The position numbers were made by a program, and so were the translations under genes. The notes below the pieces were generated by a model. That model saw only the letters and a list, made by a program, of their open reading frames with translations, was not told the origin of the DNA and did no database searches. This document shows positions 1 through 7,063 of a stretch of DNA of 38,048 bases, one piece after another (within the stretch, counting starts at the first letter, position 1; the number at the start of each line of letters is the position of its first letter). The DNA is from Caulobacter vibrioides (GTDB lineage: Bacteria > Pseudomonadota > Alphaproteobacteria > Caulobacterales > Caulobacteraceae): assembly GCA_001449105.1 (NCBI GenBank), contig LNIY01000099.1:1-38048 (forward strand). The letters are read 5' to 3'.

Positions 1-84
1 CGCCGTTCGTGCGACGCGGGTCGCCGAGTCGGCGAGGGGCGGCTAAACGAAGCGCTGGTCCTTCGCGTCCGGAGAGTCGTCCCC

Positions 85-551
85 ATGTTCCGCCGCCTGT
101 CGCTGCTCGCCCTCGCCGCCGCCCTGCCCGCCGGCCCCGCCCTGGCCCAGGCGCCCAACGCGCCGCCAAGCGCGATCCGCGCCCGCCGATCGCCGTCAGC
201 GCCGAGGACTACGACACCCTCGCCGCCCTCGTCGCCCACCCCAGCGCGGCGCCGGGCCAGGCCCTGCTGGCCGTCGAGCTCGAACGCGCCGCCATCGTCG
301 AAAGCGGCCTGGCCGCCGACCGCGTGCGACTGGGCTCGGAGGTCGACTATCACGACCTCGATCGCGACCGGGTGCGCACCATTCGCCTGTCGCTGCCGCA
401 CGAGGCCAGCATCGACGAGCGCCGCGTGTCGGTCACCGCCCCGATCGGCGCGGCCCTGCTGGGACTGAAGCCGCGCCAGCGCTTCACCTGGACGGAAGCC
501 GGCGGCAAGACGCGGTCGATCACGGTGCTGGCGGTGCGCAATGTCGGCTGA
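85..551 (+). CDS. GreA/GreB C-terminal (Rnk-like) domain protein, 5' end in a different frame
   Basis: From about base 165 to the stop, one frame encodes a clear GreA/GreB C-terminal domain as found in Rnk, the regulator of nucleoside diphosphate kinase. The stretch VRLGSEVDY, the later SVTAPIGAALLGL and the closing ITVLAV strand are the family signature. Such domains bind RNA polymerase near the secondary channel. The start is a problem. In this frame the only possible start in the window is GTG at 9, which would add an Arg/Pro-rich head that does not look like protein. In contrast, ATG at 85 follows a good GGAG and encodes a convincing signal peptide (RRLSLLALAAALPAGPALAQ), but in the neighbouring frame. 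One missing base between about 140 and 185 would join the two. It may be a frameshifted gene, or the signal peptide may be chance. The stop overlaps the next gene. The domain call is firm; the start and function are not. Confidence 0.6.
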
Positions 552-1107
552 CGACGCGCTGGGGCCCTGCCCCAGCCCCGGCCACGGCCTGAGCACCGCG
601 GCCGCGTCCGCCCTGCTGGCGGCCGCCGATCACGTGGAGCAGGCCTGGACCGGCGTCTCGCCCCGGGACGCCGCCGCCCGCCTGTCGCTGCACGCCGAGG
701 ACCTGGCCCATTCGCCCGTGGCCCGCGACCAGCTGCTCAGCCGCGCGCTGGAACTGGCGGCCGGCGACCTCTCCGAGGGCCGCCGCCCCCTGGCCCACTG
801 GCCGCTGTTCTTCGCCGAGGACCTGGCCCCGTCGGTCGAGGCCCGCGAGGACGTGCGCGCCTGGGTGCTGGCCGGCGCCGACCCGATGCTGGCCGACGGC
901 GAGGCGGTGGCCGAGGCCGTCGAAGCCCGTGCCGTGCGCGATCTCGGCGACGCCTTCGAGACGGCGCGCGGCCTCACCCGCCGCCTGCGCGTCGAGGCCT
1001 GGCTACAACTGGCGCTGTGGGACGATCCCCGCATCCCGGCCAATGCCGAGACCCGCTTCCTGATGCGCGCCGGCGGCCGGCGGCTGATGGCGCGGGTGGG
1101 GGACTAG
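541..1107 (+). CDS. Unknown protein, translationally coupled to the Rnk-like gene
   Basis: This 188-residue product starts at an ATG that lies inside the last codons of the preceding gene (11-base overlap), so the two are probably translated together. It is rich in Ala, Leu, Arg and acidic residues and looks all-helical. It has no signal peptide, membrane helix or motif that I recognise. The middle has repeated short segments with the pattern acidic-hydrophobic-Arg, such as HAEDLAHSPVARDQLL and FFAEDLAPSVEAREDV, which suggests a helical-repeat protein. Codon use is strongly GC3, as expected for a real gene here. It ends just ahead of a GC-rich hairpin. I cannot assign a function. Confidence 0.75.
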   Translation: MSADDALGPCPSPGHGLSTAAASALLAAADHVEQAWTGVSPRDAAARLSLHAEDLAHSPVARDQLLSRALELAAGDLSEGRRPLAHWPLFFAEDLAPSVEAREDVRAWVLAGADPMLADGEAVAEAVEARAVRDLGDAFETARGLTRRLRVEAWLQLALWDDPRIPANAETRFLMRAGGRRLMARVGD

Positions 1108-1112
1108 AAAAG

Positions 1113-1135
1113 GCGCGGCGGAACGACCGCCGCGC
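1113..1135. terminator. GC-rich hairpin between convergent genes
   Basis: A perfect 9-bp stem (GCGCGGCGG / CCGCCGCGC) with the loop AACGA sits 6 bases after the stop at 1107. It lies between this gene and the oppositely oriented miniprotein gene ending at 1144. There is an A-run on its left and no U-run on its right, so it would work best as a terminator for minus-strand transcripts or as a bidirectional barrier. Confidence 0.5.
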
Positions 1136-1143
1136 GAACCCCG

Positions 1144-1224
1144 TTAGTCGATGCGGCCGAATTCGAAGGCGTTCAGGCCGACGATGACGCCCAGGAAGAT
1201 GGCGATGATCAGAATCGCAAGCAT
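1144..1224 (-). CDS. 26-residue single-helix membrane miniprotein
   Basis: The minus strand encodes a 26-residue protein starting at ATG 1224. It is preceded by GGAG about ten bases upstream. The first 17 residues (MLAILIIAIFLGVIVGL) form one strongly hydrophobic helix and the tail is NAFEFGRID. This gives a single membrane span with a short charged end. The design is like other bacterial one-helix regulators of membrane complexes (KdpF or CydX style), but I cannot name a partner. A hairpin at 1113-1135 lies just past its stop and could terminate it. All third positions fit the local codon bias. It is short enough for automatic gene finders to miss. Confidence 0.6.
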   Translation of the reverse strand: MLAILIIAIFLGVIVGLNAFEFGRID

Positions 1225-1333
1225 GTGAGCGCCGCTCCGGCTGTTGTTGTTTCCTCTCCAGCGGCTTTAGCGGCCAATGTTCGGTGGAGCAAGGCCCTGC
1301 CGCCGCCTACCGAAACAGCCTAGACTTCGCCGC

Positions 1334-1804
1334 ATGCTCTGGCGCCGAAAAGTCGAACCCTACACCCGCCCCTTCGTCTACGCCTGGTTCCGCATGAGCC
1401 GGGGCCTGACCCTGGGCGTTCGCGGCCTCGTCACCGACGAGGAAGGCCGCGTACTGATGATCCAGCACACCTATGTGCCCGGCTGGTACCTGCCCGGCGG
1501 CGGGGTCGAGCGCGGCGAGGTCGCCGAGACCTCGCTGATCCGCGAGATGCAGGAAGAGGCCGGCGTACGCGTCATCGGCCGCCCCACGCTGCTGTCGGTG
1601 CACAGCAACGAGCCGCGCCATCCCGGCGATCACGTGCTGGTCTACCGCGTCCACGCCTGGGAGCCCTGCGCGGCCGCGCAGCAGGGCGAGATCCACGAGA
1701 TCGGCTGGTTCCACCCCGACGCCCTGCCCGACGACGTCACCGACGCCACCCGCCAGCGCATCGCCGAGGCGCTGAAGGGCGCCGAGATCGATCCGATGTG
1801 GTGA
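1334..1804 (+). CDS. Nudix hydrolase
   Basis: This 156-residue protein carries a complete Nudix box, G-x5-E-x7-REMQEEAGV, at about residues 57-79. It begins with the usual GWYLPGGGVERGE lead-in. Nudix enzymes cleave a nucleoside diphosphate linked to another moiety, using the box glutamates to hold divalent metal. The substrate cannot be read from the sequence. The start at 1334 is chosen because the protein then begins MLWRRKVEPYTRPF, directly before the conserved fold. An upstream in-frame ATG at 1277 would add an unlikely leader. No signal peptide is present, so it should be cytosolic. The stop precedes the toxin-antitoxin promoter by about 35 bases. Confidence 0.9.
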   Translation: MLWRRKVEPYTRPFVYAWFRMSRGLTLGVRGLVTDEEGRVLMIQHTYVPGWYLPGGGVERGEVAETSLIREMQEEAGVRVIGRPTLLSVHSNEPRHPGDHVLVYRVHAWEPCAAAQQGEIHEIGWFHPDALPDDVTDATRQRIAEALKGAEIDPMW

Positions 1805-1838
1805 GGGCAACCAAGCCAACTCCCAGCCGTTTCGAATA

Positions 1839-1868
1839 TTGCGTTTATTGCGCTTATGGCGTATAAGC
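1839..1868 (+). promoter_or_regulatory. Promoter and operator of the toxin-antitoxin operon
   Basis: TTGCGT (1839-1844) and TATAAG (1862-1867) are separated by 17 bases, a near-consensus sigma-70 promoter in otherwise GC-rich DNA. Lying over the -10 is an inverted repeat with perfect 6-bp arms, GCTTAT (1852-1857) and ATAAGC (1863-1868), and a 5-base centre. From 1838 there are also three imperfect 9-base direct repeats (ATTGCGTTT, ATTGCGCTT, ATGGCGTAT). A repressor bound here would block RNA polymerase, which fits autoregulation by the antitoxin encoded directly downstream. GGAG at 1881-1884 is the ribosome site for ATG 1891. Confidence 0.65.
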
Positions 1869-1890
1869 TCGCCTCACTCGGGAGCAAGAA

Positions 1891-2355
1891 ATGACCACGC
1901 CTGCATTCGCCCAAGAGCTTGGCGATAGGCTTCCGTCGGCCGGCGAACGCGCCGCCGCCAATCAGCTCCGCAAGATCCTCGCCGCACAGGCCGTGGGCGA
2001 AGACGAGACCCGCCTGCGACTGCTTCAGGAAGACGACAAGTCGACCTCCGAGGTCGTCCTCACGTCCGGCCTTTCGCGGCTGCTGATGGAAGTGCTGCGC
2101 CATGTCGGCCGCGGCGACGCCGTAACGCTCGTGCCCGTCAGCCAGATGCTGACCACCCAGCAGGCTGCCGACATCCTGAACGTCTCTCGACCCTATTTCA
2201 TCGGCCTGCTCGACAAGGATGAAATTCCGCACACGCTCGTCGGTCGCCATAGACGCATCAAGGCCGAGCATCTTTTCGCCTACAAGCGCGAGCGGGACGC
2301 CAAGCGCGCCTCCGCGCTCTCCGAGCTGGCGGCGCTGGATGGCGAGCACCTCTAA
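1891..2355 (+). CDS. HTH antitoxin of a type II toxin-antitoxin pair
   Basis: The 154-residue protein ends with an excisionase/MerR-like helix-turn-helix at about residues 86-132, recognisable as LTTQQAADILNVSRPYFIGLL followed by GRHRRI. The first 80 residues are helical and may hold the dimer and toxin contacts. Such a protein normally neutralises the toxin made from the next gene and represses the shared promoter. The ATG has GGAG six bases upstream. The stop is only three bases before the PIN gene, which is a classical antitoxin-then-toxin order. The fit to a named antitoxin family is by architecture, not by a specific recognised homologue. Confidence 0.8.
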   Translation: MTTPAFAQELGDRLPSAGERAAANQLRKILAAQAVGEDETRLRLLQEDDKSTSEVVLTSGLSRLLMEVLRHVGRGDAVTLVPVSQMLTTQQAADILNVSRPYFIGLLDKDEIPHTLVGRHRRIKAEHLFAYKRERDAKRASALSELAALDGEHL

Positions 2356-2358
2356 CCG

Positions 2359-2949
2359 ATGTTCGCCAATCGCTTCACCGCCCTGGTCGACGCCTGTTGC
2401 CTGGCCGGGGCGTTGAAGCGAAACCTGTTGCTCACGCTCGCCGAAGCGGAGTTCTTCCGACTTCGGTGGTCGCCCCGTATTCTCGACGAGACCGAGAAGG
2501 CGATAACCCGCATCTTGACCGCCAAAGGCGCGCCCGACGCCGGCGAACACGCCGTCCGCGCTCGCAGAAACATGCAGGCGGCCTTCGAGGAGGCCGATGT
2601 CGGGGACTACGGCGCCATGCTGCCGGCCTGCCACGGCCTCCCCGACCCGGACGATACTCATGTTCTAGCCGCGGCGCTGAAGACCAGGGCGGCCATCATC
2701 GTCACCGATAACATCAGGGATTTTCCTGCAGCGGTGCTCTCCCCCTTCAACTTGGAAGCCAGATCCGCCGACGACTTCATCGCCGACACGATCGCGCTGG
2801 ATACGGGCCGGGCCGTGGCGGCCATAAGACGGATGCGGGAGCGCTTTCGCCGCCCCGAGAAGACGGCCGAAATCCTGTTGCTCGACATGGAAGCCGAAGG
2901 TCTCACGGAGAGCGTCGACATCCTACGCGCTCACGTCGCCTCACTCTGA
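2359..2949 (+). CDS. PIN-domain ribonuclease toxin
   Basis: This 196-residue protein has the PIN-fold acidic set: Asp11 in VDAC, Glu44 in LDETEKAI, Asp99 in the LPDPDDTHVLAAA segment, and Asp117 and Asp121 in the strand IIVTDNIRDFP. PIN toxins use these residues to bind Mg and cut RNA. The usual targets are tRNA or rRNA sites, but the target here is unknown. The DxxHVLAAA and TDNxxDFP segments are typical of PIN proteins paired with excisionase-type HTH antitoxins. The C-terminal 60 residues extend beyond the core. It is translated with the upstream antitoxin. The pair sits between a Nudix gene and ychF, which suggests insertion into an older neighbourhood. Confidence 0.85.
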   Translation: MFANRFTALVDACCLAGALKRNLLLTLAEAEFFRLRWSPRILDETEKAITRILTAKGAPDAGEHAVRARRNMQAAFEEADVGDYGAMLPACHGLPDPDDTHVLAAALKTRAAIIVTDNIRDFPAAVLSPFNLEARSADDFIADTIALDTGRAVAAIRRMRERFRRPEKTAEILLLDMEAEGLTESVDILRAHVASL

Positions 2950-2976
2950 TCGCGGGACATGCGCCGCTGCGCGACT

Positions 2977-2997
2977 TTGAGCACAATCCGTGCTAAG
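2977..2997 (+). promoter_or_regulatory. Candidate housekeeping promoter of ychF
   Basis: TTGAGC (2977-2982) is followed after nine bases by GCTAAG (2992-2997). This resembles the TTGAC..GCTA promoter type described for Caulobacter housekeeping genes, though the spacer is slightly short. It lies 30 bases before the ychF start. Confidence 0.35.
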
Positions 2998-3027
2998 CGC
3001 CCGCCCAACGAAATTCACGAGAGTTCC

Positions 3028-4128
3028 ATGGCCCTGAAAGTCGCCATCGTCGGCCTGCCCAACGTCGGCAAGTCCACCCTGTTCAACGCCCTGACCCAGA
3101 CGGCGTCGGCCCAGGCCGCCAACTATCCGTTCTGCACGATCGAGCCCAACACCGGCGACGTGGCCGTGCCCGAGCCGCGCCTGGACGCGCTGGCCAAGAT
3201 CGCCGGCTCCAAGGAAATCATCCCGGCCCGCATCACCTTCGTCGACATCGCCGGCCTGGTGCGCGGCGCGTCCAAGGGCGAAGGCTTGGGCAACCAGTTC
3301 CTGGCCAACATCCGCGACTGCGACGCCGTGGCCTTCGTGGCCCGCTGCTTCGAGGACGACGACATCACCCACGTCGAGGGCCGCATCGACCCGCTCAGCG
3401 ATCTCGAGATCATCGAGATGGAGCTGATGCTGGCCGATTTGGAGAGCCTGGAAAAGCGCCTGCCGGCCGTCGAGAAGAAGGCCAAGTCGGGCGGCGACAA
3501 GGAAGCCGCCAACACCCTTCGCCTGATCAACCTGGCCCTGGCCCAGCTGCGTGAAGGCCGTCCGGCCCGCGCCGCGACCGTGGACAAGGAGGACGAGAAG
3601 GCCTGGCACATGCTGCAGCTGCTGACCTCGCTGCCGGCCCTCTATGTCTGCAATGTCGAGGAAGCCAGCGCCGACAAGGGCAACAAGTACTCGGCCCTGG
3701 TCGCCGAGCGCGCCGCCAAGGACAACGCCAAGAGCGTCGTGATCTCGGCCCAGATCGAGAGCGAAATCGCCATGCTCGACTCCGAGGAGCGCGCCGAGTT
3801 CCTCGAAACCCTGGGCCTGGAAGAGCCGGGCCTGAACCGCCTGATCCGCGAAGCCTACAAGCTCCTGAACCTGCAGACCTACTTCACGGTCGGCCCCAAG
3901 GAAGCCCGCGCCTGGACGATCCACGTCGGCGACACCGGCCCGCAAGCGGCCGGCGTCATCCACACCGACTTCGAGAAGGGCTATATCCGCGCCGAAACCA
4001 TCGCCTATGACGACTTCGTCAAGCTGGGCGGCGAAAGCGGCGCCAAGGAAGCCGGGAAGATGCGCGCCGAAGGCAAGGAATACGTCGTCAAGGACGGCGA
4101 CGTGATGCACTTCCGCTTCAACGTTTGA
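3028..4128 (+). CDS. ychF: Ribosome-binding ATPase YchF (Obg family)
   Basis: The 366-residue protein opens MALKVAIVGLPNVGKST, with the P-loop at residues 9-17. It has the switch-II DIAGLVRGASKGEGLGNQFL and, in the G4 position, NVEE in place of NKxD. That change gives YchF its ATP rather than GTP preference. A coiled-coil region follows the G domain. The C-terminal TGS domain runs from about residue 280 and ends FRFNV. YchF binds ribosomes and influences translation of leaderless messages and stress responses. The start was placed at 3028 because the P-loop strand begins there. The upstream in-frame sequence is not conserved in character. Length and motifs are standard. Confidence 0.97.
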   Translation: MALKVAIVGLPNVGKSTLFNALTQTASAQAANYPFCTIEPNTGDVAVPEPRLDALAKIAGSKEIIPARITFVDIAGLVRGASKGEGLGNQFLANIRDCDAVAFVARCFEDDDITHVEGRIDPLSDLEIIEMELMLADLESLEKRLPAVEKKAKSGGDKEAANTLRLINLALAQLREGRPARAATVDKEDEKAWHMLQLLTSLPALYVCNVEEASADKGNKYSALVAERAAKDNAKSVVISAQIESEIAMLDSEERAEFLETLGLEEPGLNRLIREAYKLLNLQTYFTVGPKEARAWTIHVGDTGPQAAGVIHTDFEKGYIRAETIAYDDFVKLGGESGAKEAGKMRAEGKEYVVKDGDVMHFRFNV

Positions 4129-4155
4129 TTGCGCACTTGAAATAGTTCGCGGTTT

Positions 4156-4193
4156 AGCCAAGCTTCACCGGCATAGTTCGGGGGAGCTTGGCT
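4156..4193 (+). promoter_or_regulatory. Inverted repeat overlapping the ribosome site of the next gene
   Basis: AGCCAAGCT (4156-4164) and AGCTTGGCT (4185-4193) form a perfect 9-bp stem with a 20-base loop. The purine-rich GGGGGAG (4180-4186) that should serve GTG 4198 is partly in the loop and partly in the right arm. The octamer ATAGTTCG also occurs twice, at 4142 and 4173. The element could be the ychF terminator, a translational control hairpin, or an operator. Confidence 0.45.
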
Positions 4194-4197
4194 CAGC

Positions 4198-5037
4198 GTG
4201 AAACCAGTATCGTTCGGGACCGCCGCTTGGGTTGGCGGCGCCCTTGTCGCGGCGCTCGCCGCGGGCGGCCCCGCCGCCGCCCAGACCCGCACCAAATCCG
4301 CAGGCTATGTCGTCCTGGCCAAGGCCGCGCCCACGGGCGAACTGACGGCCAAGAGAGGCGAGCCGCTGCTGGTGCAGCAGGCCGTCGCGCCGCGCGCCGC
4401 GCGGCTGACCGCCGAGACCCCCTCGCCCTTCGGCTTCGGCAAGGTCAAGAGCTTCCCGGCCGGCGCCAAGATGTTCGGCGTGCCCTCGGGCGACGGCTTC
4501 GCTTATTGCGCCGTGGCCGCCTCGACCGCGCGCTGGTGGGCCGGCGACGAGTTCGCCTGCTTCGAGGACCTCGATTCCGACGGCGACTTCGACCAGGTGC
4601 GCCCTTCCGGCTCGCCCTTCATGAACGTGCCGCTGTTCGTGTTTTCGCTGGGCGCGCCCAAGCCCCTGGCCGCCCCCGCTCCCTATGAGCGCCTGCCCTA
4701 CGCCGAGGGACCGGCGGTGGAGTACGGCCTGACCTGGTCGTCGCTGAAGCAGGGCGGCAAGAACGGCGAGCCCGTCTGGAACATCGTCAGCATACAGCCG
4801 GCCTTCGCCAGCGGCCTGGGCTTCCAGCCGATCCGCAACGGCGGCTCGGCCAAGCGGCTGAACGACGGCGAGACGGTCGAACTGGCCGTGAAGGGATCCA
4901 AGGTCACGGTGCTGGGCCTGACGCCGGAGGGCGACCTGCGCTACCGCGTCGACGAGCCGCTTCCCGCCCAGGTCGACCGCATCTCGATGGCGATCACCAC
5001 GACCACCACCTACACCCCGATCTTCATTCCGCGATGA
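4198..5037 (+). CDS. Exported protein with a DxDxDG loop (first of a related pair)
   Basis: The 279-residue product has a Sec signal peptide (hydrophobic VGGALVAALAAGGPAAAQ, probable cut after about residue 29). It shares with the next gene a core pattern YC-(x)n-FACFEDLDSDGDFDQV, in which an Asp-rich DxDxDGxFD loop follows two cysteines. Such loops bind calcium in EF-hand-like and thrombospondin-type proteins, and the cysteines may form a disulfide in the periplasm. The C-terminal half is beta-rich and ends TTTTTYTPIFIPR. The start is GTG, preceded by a strong purine run. Its stop overlaps the next start by ATGA. I know no named family for it. Confidence 0.8.
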   Translation: MKPVSFGTAAWVGGALVAALAAGGPAAAQTRTKSAGYVVLAKAAPTGELTAKRGEPLLVQQAVAPRAARLTAETPSPFGFGKVKSFPAGAKMFGVPSGDGFAYCAVAASTARWWAGDEFACFEDLDSDGDFDQVRPSGSPFMNVPLFVFSLGAPKPLAAPAPYERLPYAEGPAVEYGLTWSSLKQGGKNGEPVWNIVSIQPAFASGLGFQPIRNGGSAKRLNDGETVELAVKGSKVTVLGLTPEGDLRYRVDEPLPAQVDRISMAITTTTTYTPIFIPR

Positions 5038-6020
5038 TGGCCAGCCCGATGAAAAGCCTCGCCCTCGCCGCGATCCTCGCCGGCCTCGCCCCGATCGCCG
5101 CCGTCGCTCAGGACGCCTCGCCGCAAGCGCCCACGGAGGCGCCTGCGGAAGCGCCCCTGGCGCCCGTCGCCAAGCCGACCTCGGGAACGGCCGCCCCGCC
5201 GTCCACCCTGGCCATGCTGCTGAGCCCGCCCAAGACCTGGGAGGACATCCCCCCGGCCCTGCGCGAGAAGCTGGCGCCGATGCTCGACACCGCCCCGCCG
5301 CAGTCGCGGCTGGTGGTCGAACAGGCGCTGCCGGAGGATTCGGCGCCGCGGCCGGTGGAGCAGCGCACGATCATCGCCCTGCAGACCGTGCGCCCCGCGC
5401 CGGGCGTCACCCTGTCGGAAAGCCCCGAGGGCAAGGCCAAGCTCGGCGCGCCGGGCGACGTGCTCTGGCCCGCCGTGGTCGACGGCGGCGAGGTCTATTG
5501 CCGCAAGGCCGGCGACCTGCAGTGCTTCCGCGACAACGACAAGGACGGCCGTTTCGACGACCTGATCCGCGTCGGCGGCCAGAACCTGCTGGAGGGCAGC
5601 GCCTTCCAGCTGGCCCGCAGCGAGCTGGCCAAGTCGCTCAAGGCGCCGGCCGCCTATGCGCGCACGGGCGCGACGGCCCCGCACGTCGAGCTGCTGGGCC
5701 TGCGCTACGGCGGCCCCGCCGCCGGTCCGGTCGGATCCGACGGCAAGCTGCGCGAAGGCCTGGTCGAGTTCCTGATCGTGGCCGGAAGCGATCGCGGCGA
5801 CCTGCACGACGCCCGTCCGCAACTGGTGCGCCTGAGCGAGGGCCGCGGCGTTCTGGAGTTGGGCGCCTATCGCGTCGAAATCTCCGACGTCACGGTCGAC
5901 GGACCGGCGAGCATTCGGGTGCGCTCGGCCCTGCCGGCCGGCCCCGCCCTGCTGACGCCGCTCATGACCAAGGCCGATGCGGTGAAGATGGTCCGCGCCG
6001 CCCTGGGCGCCGAGGACTAG
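5034..6020 (+). CDS. Exported protein with a DxDxDG loop (second of a related pair)
   Basis: The 328-residue protein has a signal peptide (MKSLALAAILAGLAPIAAVAQ from the ATG at 5049, or the same with five extra residues from ATG 5034). A Pro/Ala-rich linker of about 40 residues follows. The core VYCRKAGDLQCFRDNDKDGRFDDLIRVGG aligns with the cysteine/DxDxDG block of the preceding protein, so the two are tandem paralogues. The ATGA overlap with the preceding stop shows translational coupling. The rest is beta-rich and ends with a helix. The next gene is an L,D-transpeptidase lipoprotein, so a role in the envelope is a reasonable inference. The specific function is unknown. Confidence 0.8.
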   Translation: MMASPMKSLALAAILAGLAPIAAVAQDASPQAPTEAPAEAPLAPVAKPTSGTAAPPSTLAMLLSPPKTWEDIPPALREKLAPMLDTAPPQSRLVVEQALPEDSAPRPVEQRTIIALQTVRPAPGVTLSESPEGKAKLGAPGDVLWPAVVDGGEVYCRKAGDLQCFRDNDKDGRFDDLIRVGGQNLLEGSAFQLARSELAKSLKAPAAYARTGATAPHVELLGLRYGGPAAGPVGSDGKLREGLVEFLIVAGSDRGDLHDARPQLVRLSEGRGVLELGAYRVEISDVTVDGPASIRVRSALPAGPALLTPLMTKADAVKMVRAALGAED

Positions 6021-6047
6021 AAAAAGACGACCAGGAACAAGACCGCG

Positions 6048-6560
6048 ATGCGCGTGCGCGCCCTTTTCCTCATGCTCACGGCGTTCGCCTTGGCCGGCTG
6101 CGGCGCGGCCACGGCCCAGCCGCCGACCATCGAGGGCTCGGTCGACCGGATCGTCGTCGAGAAGGCCGCGCACCGCATGACGCTCTACAAGGGCGACCAG
6201 CGCGTTCGGACCTATCGGATCTCGCTGGGCGGCGGCGGCCTGGCGCCCAAGGCCCGCTCGGGCGACCGGCGCACGCCCGAGGGCGACTACCGCATCACCG
6301 GCCGCAATCCCAACAGCCGCTTCCACCTTTCCCTGCGCATCGGCTATCCGACTCCGGCCCAGGCGGCGGCGGCGCGCGCCCAGGGGATCGACCCCGGCGG
6401 CGACATCATGATCCACGGCCTGCCCAACGGGCGCGGCGCCCTGGCCGCTCTTTACCAGGGCCGCGACTGGACCGACGGCTGCATCGCGCTGACCGATCCC
6501 GAGATCGAGGAGGTCTGGAAGCTGGTGCGCGACGGCGCGCAGGTCAGGATCGCGCCGTGA
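6048..6560 (+). CDS. L,D-transpeptidase (YkuD) lipoprotein
   Basis: This 170-residue protein starts with a lipoprotein signal. The lipobox LAGC puts the modified cysteine at residue 18. The mature part is a YkuD domain with the catalytic set IMIHGLPNGRG (His123) and WTDGCIALTDPEIEEVW (Cys145). Enzymes of this kind cross-link peptidoglycan between meso-diaminopimelate residues (3-3 links), attach lipoproteins, or act as amidases on the wall. There is no separate peptidoglycan-binding domain, so anchoring is by the lipid. It follows the exported pair by 27 bases and its stop overlaps the next GTG, which puts it in one transcription unit with its neighbours. Confidence 0.9.
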   Translation: MRVRALFLMLTAFALAGCGAATAQPPTIEGSVDRIVVEKAAHRMTLYKGDQRVRTYRISLGGGGLAPKARSGDRRTPEGDYRITGRNPNSRFHLSLRIGYPTPAQAAAARAQGIDPGGDIMIHGLPNGRGALAALYQGRDWTDGCIALTDPEIEEVWKLVRDGAQVRIAP

Positions 6561-7063
6561 CCGACATCGCCGACGCCCGTCCGCTGGTCGCGCGCCGTTC
6601 CTGGCGCAAGCCCGTGATCGGCTCGACGATCATGCTGCTGGTCGCCGCCGCGTGGATAGGCTGGCGCGCGGCGCAGGGCGATCATCCGCCCTGGATCGTA
6701 CCGGGCCTGGCGGCCGCTTGGTGCGTGCTCGGCCTTCCTTTCCTGATCCACGACCGCGTTCCGCGCCTGATCATCGCGGCGGACGCCTTGAGTTGGCGCG
6801 ACGCCCGCAAGGAGCCGCTCTATTTCCTGGCCTGGAGCCGCATCCTCTCGGCGAAGTTCGAGGACAGGGGCGAGGACGGCCACATGCTGCTGCTGATCCT
6901 GACCCCGCCGCCGGTCGTCGAGCAGCAGGCCTCCGGCCGGACCGCCCCCTTCGTCGTCGACATCGAGGTCGGCGGTCTCGACATCTCCCGCAACGTCCTG
7001 CGGACGGCCATCCGCCGGCGAGCGCCGCACCTGTTCGGGGGCGCGCAGCAGAACGCGGCATGA
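6557..7063 (+). CDS. Two-helix membrane protein with a PH-like cytosolic domain (first paralogue)
   Basis: The 168-residue protein starts at GTG 6557 inside the stop of the transpeptidase gene (GTGA). Two hydrophobic spans lie near residues 22-38 and 47-63. A soluble domain follows with the pattern PRLIIAADALSWRDARKEPLYFLAWSRILSAKF. The order of two helices, then a strand with G/A-L-xW, then a W-S-x-I/V motif, resembles the small bacterial PH-like membrane family often annotated STM3941-like. The next gene has the same plan and shared residues (PRLI, L-x-W-R, PWSR versus AWSR), so this is a tandem duplication. The function is unknown. Confidence 0.75.
   Translation: MTDIADARPLVARRSWRKPVIGSTIMLLVAAAWIGWRAAQGDHPPWIVPGLAAAWCVLGLPFLIHDRVPRLIIAADALSWRDARKEPLYFLAWSRILSAKFEDRGEDGHMLLLILTPPPVVEQQASGRTAPFVVDIEVGGLDISRNVLRTAIRRRAPHLFGGAQQNAA

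Noticed and set aside
5498..6556. Extension of the 6557 gene upstream through the transpeptidase gene
   Set aside because: The upstream part is an Arg/Pro-rich shadow of two real genes; GTG 6557 in the overlap is the natural start.
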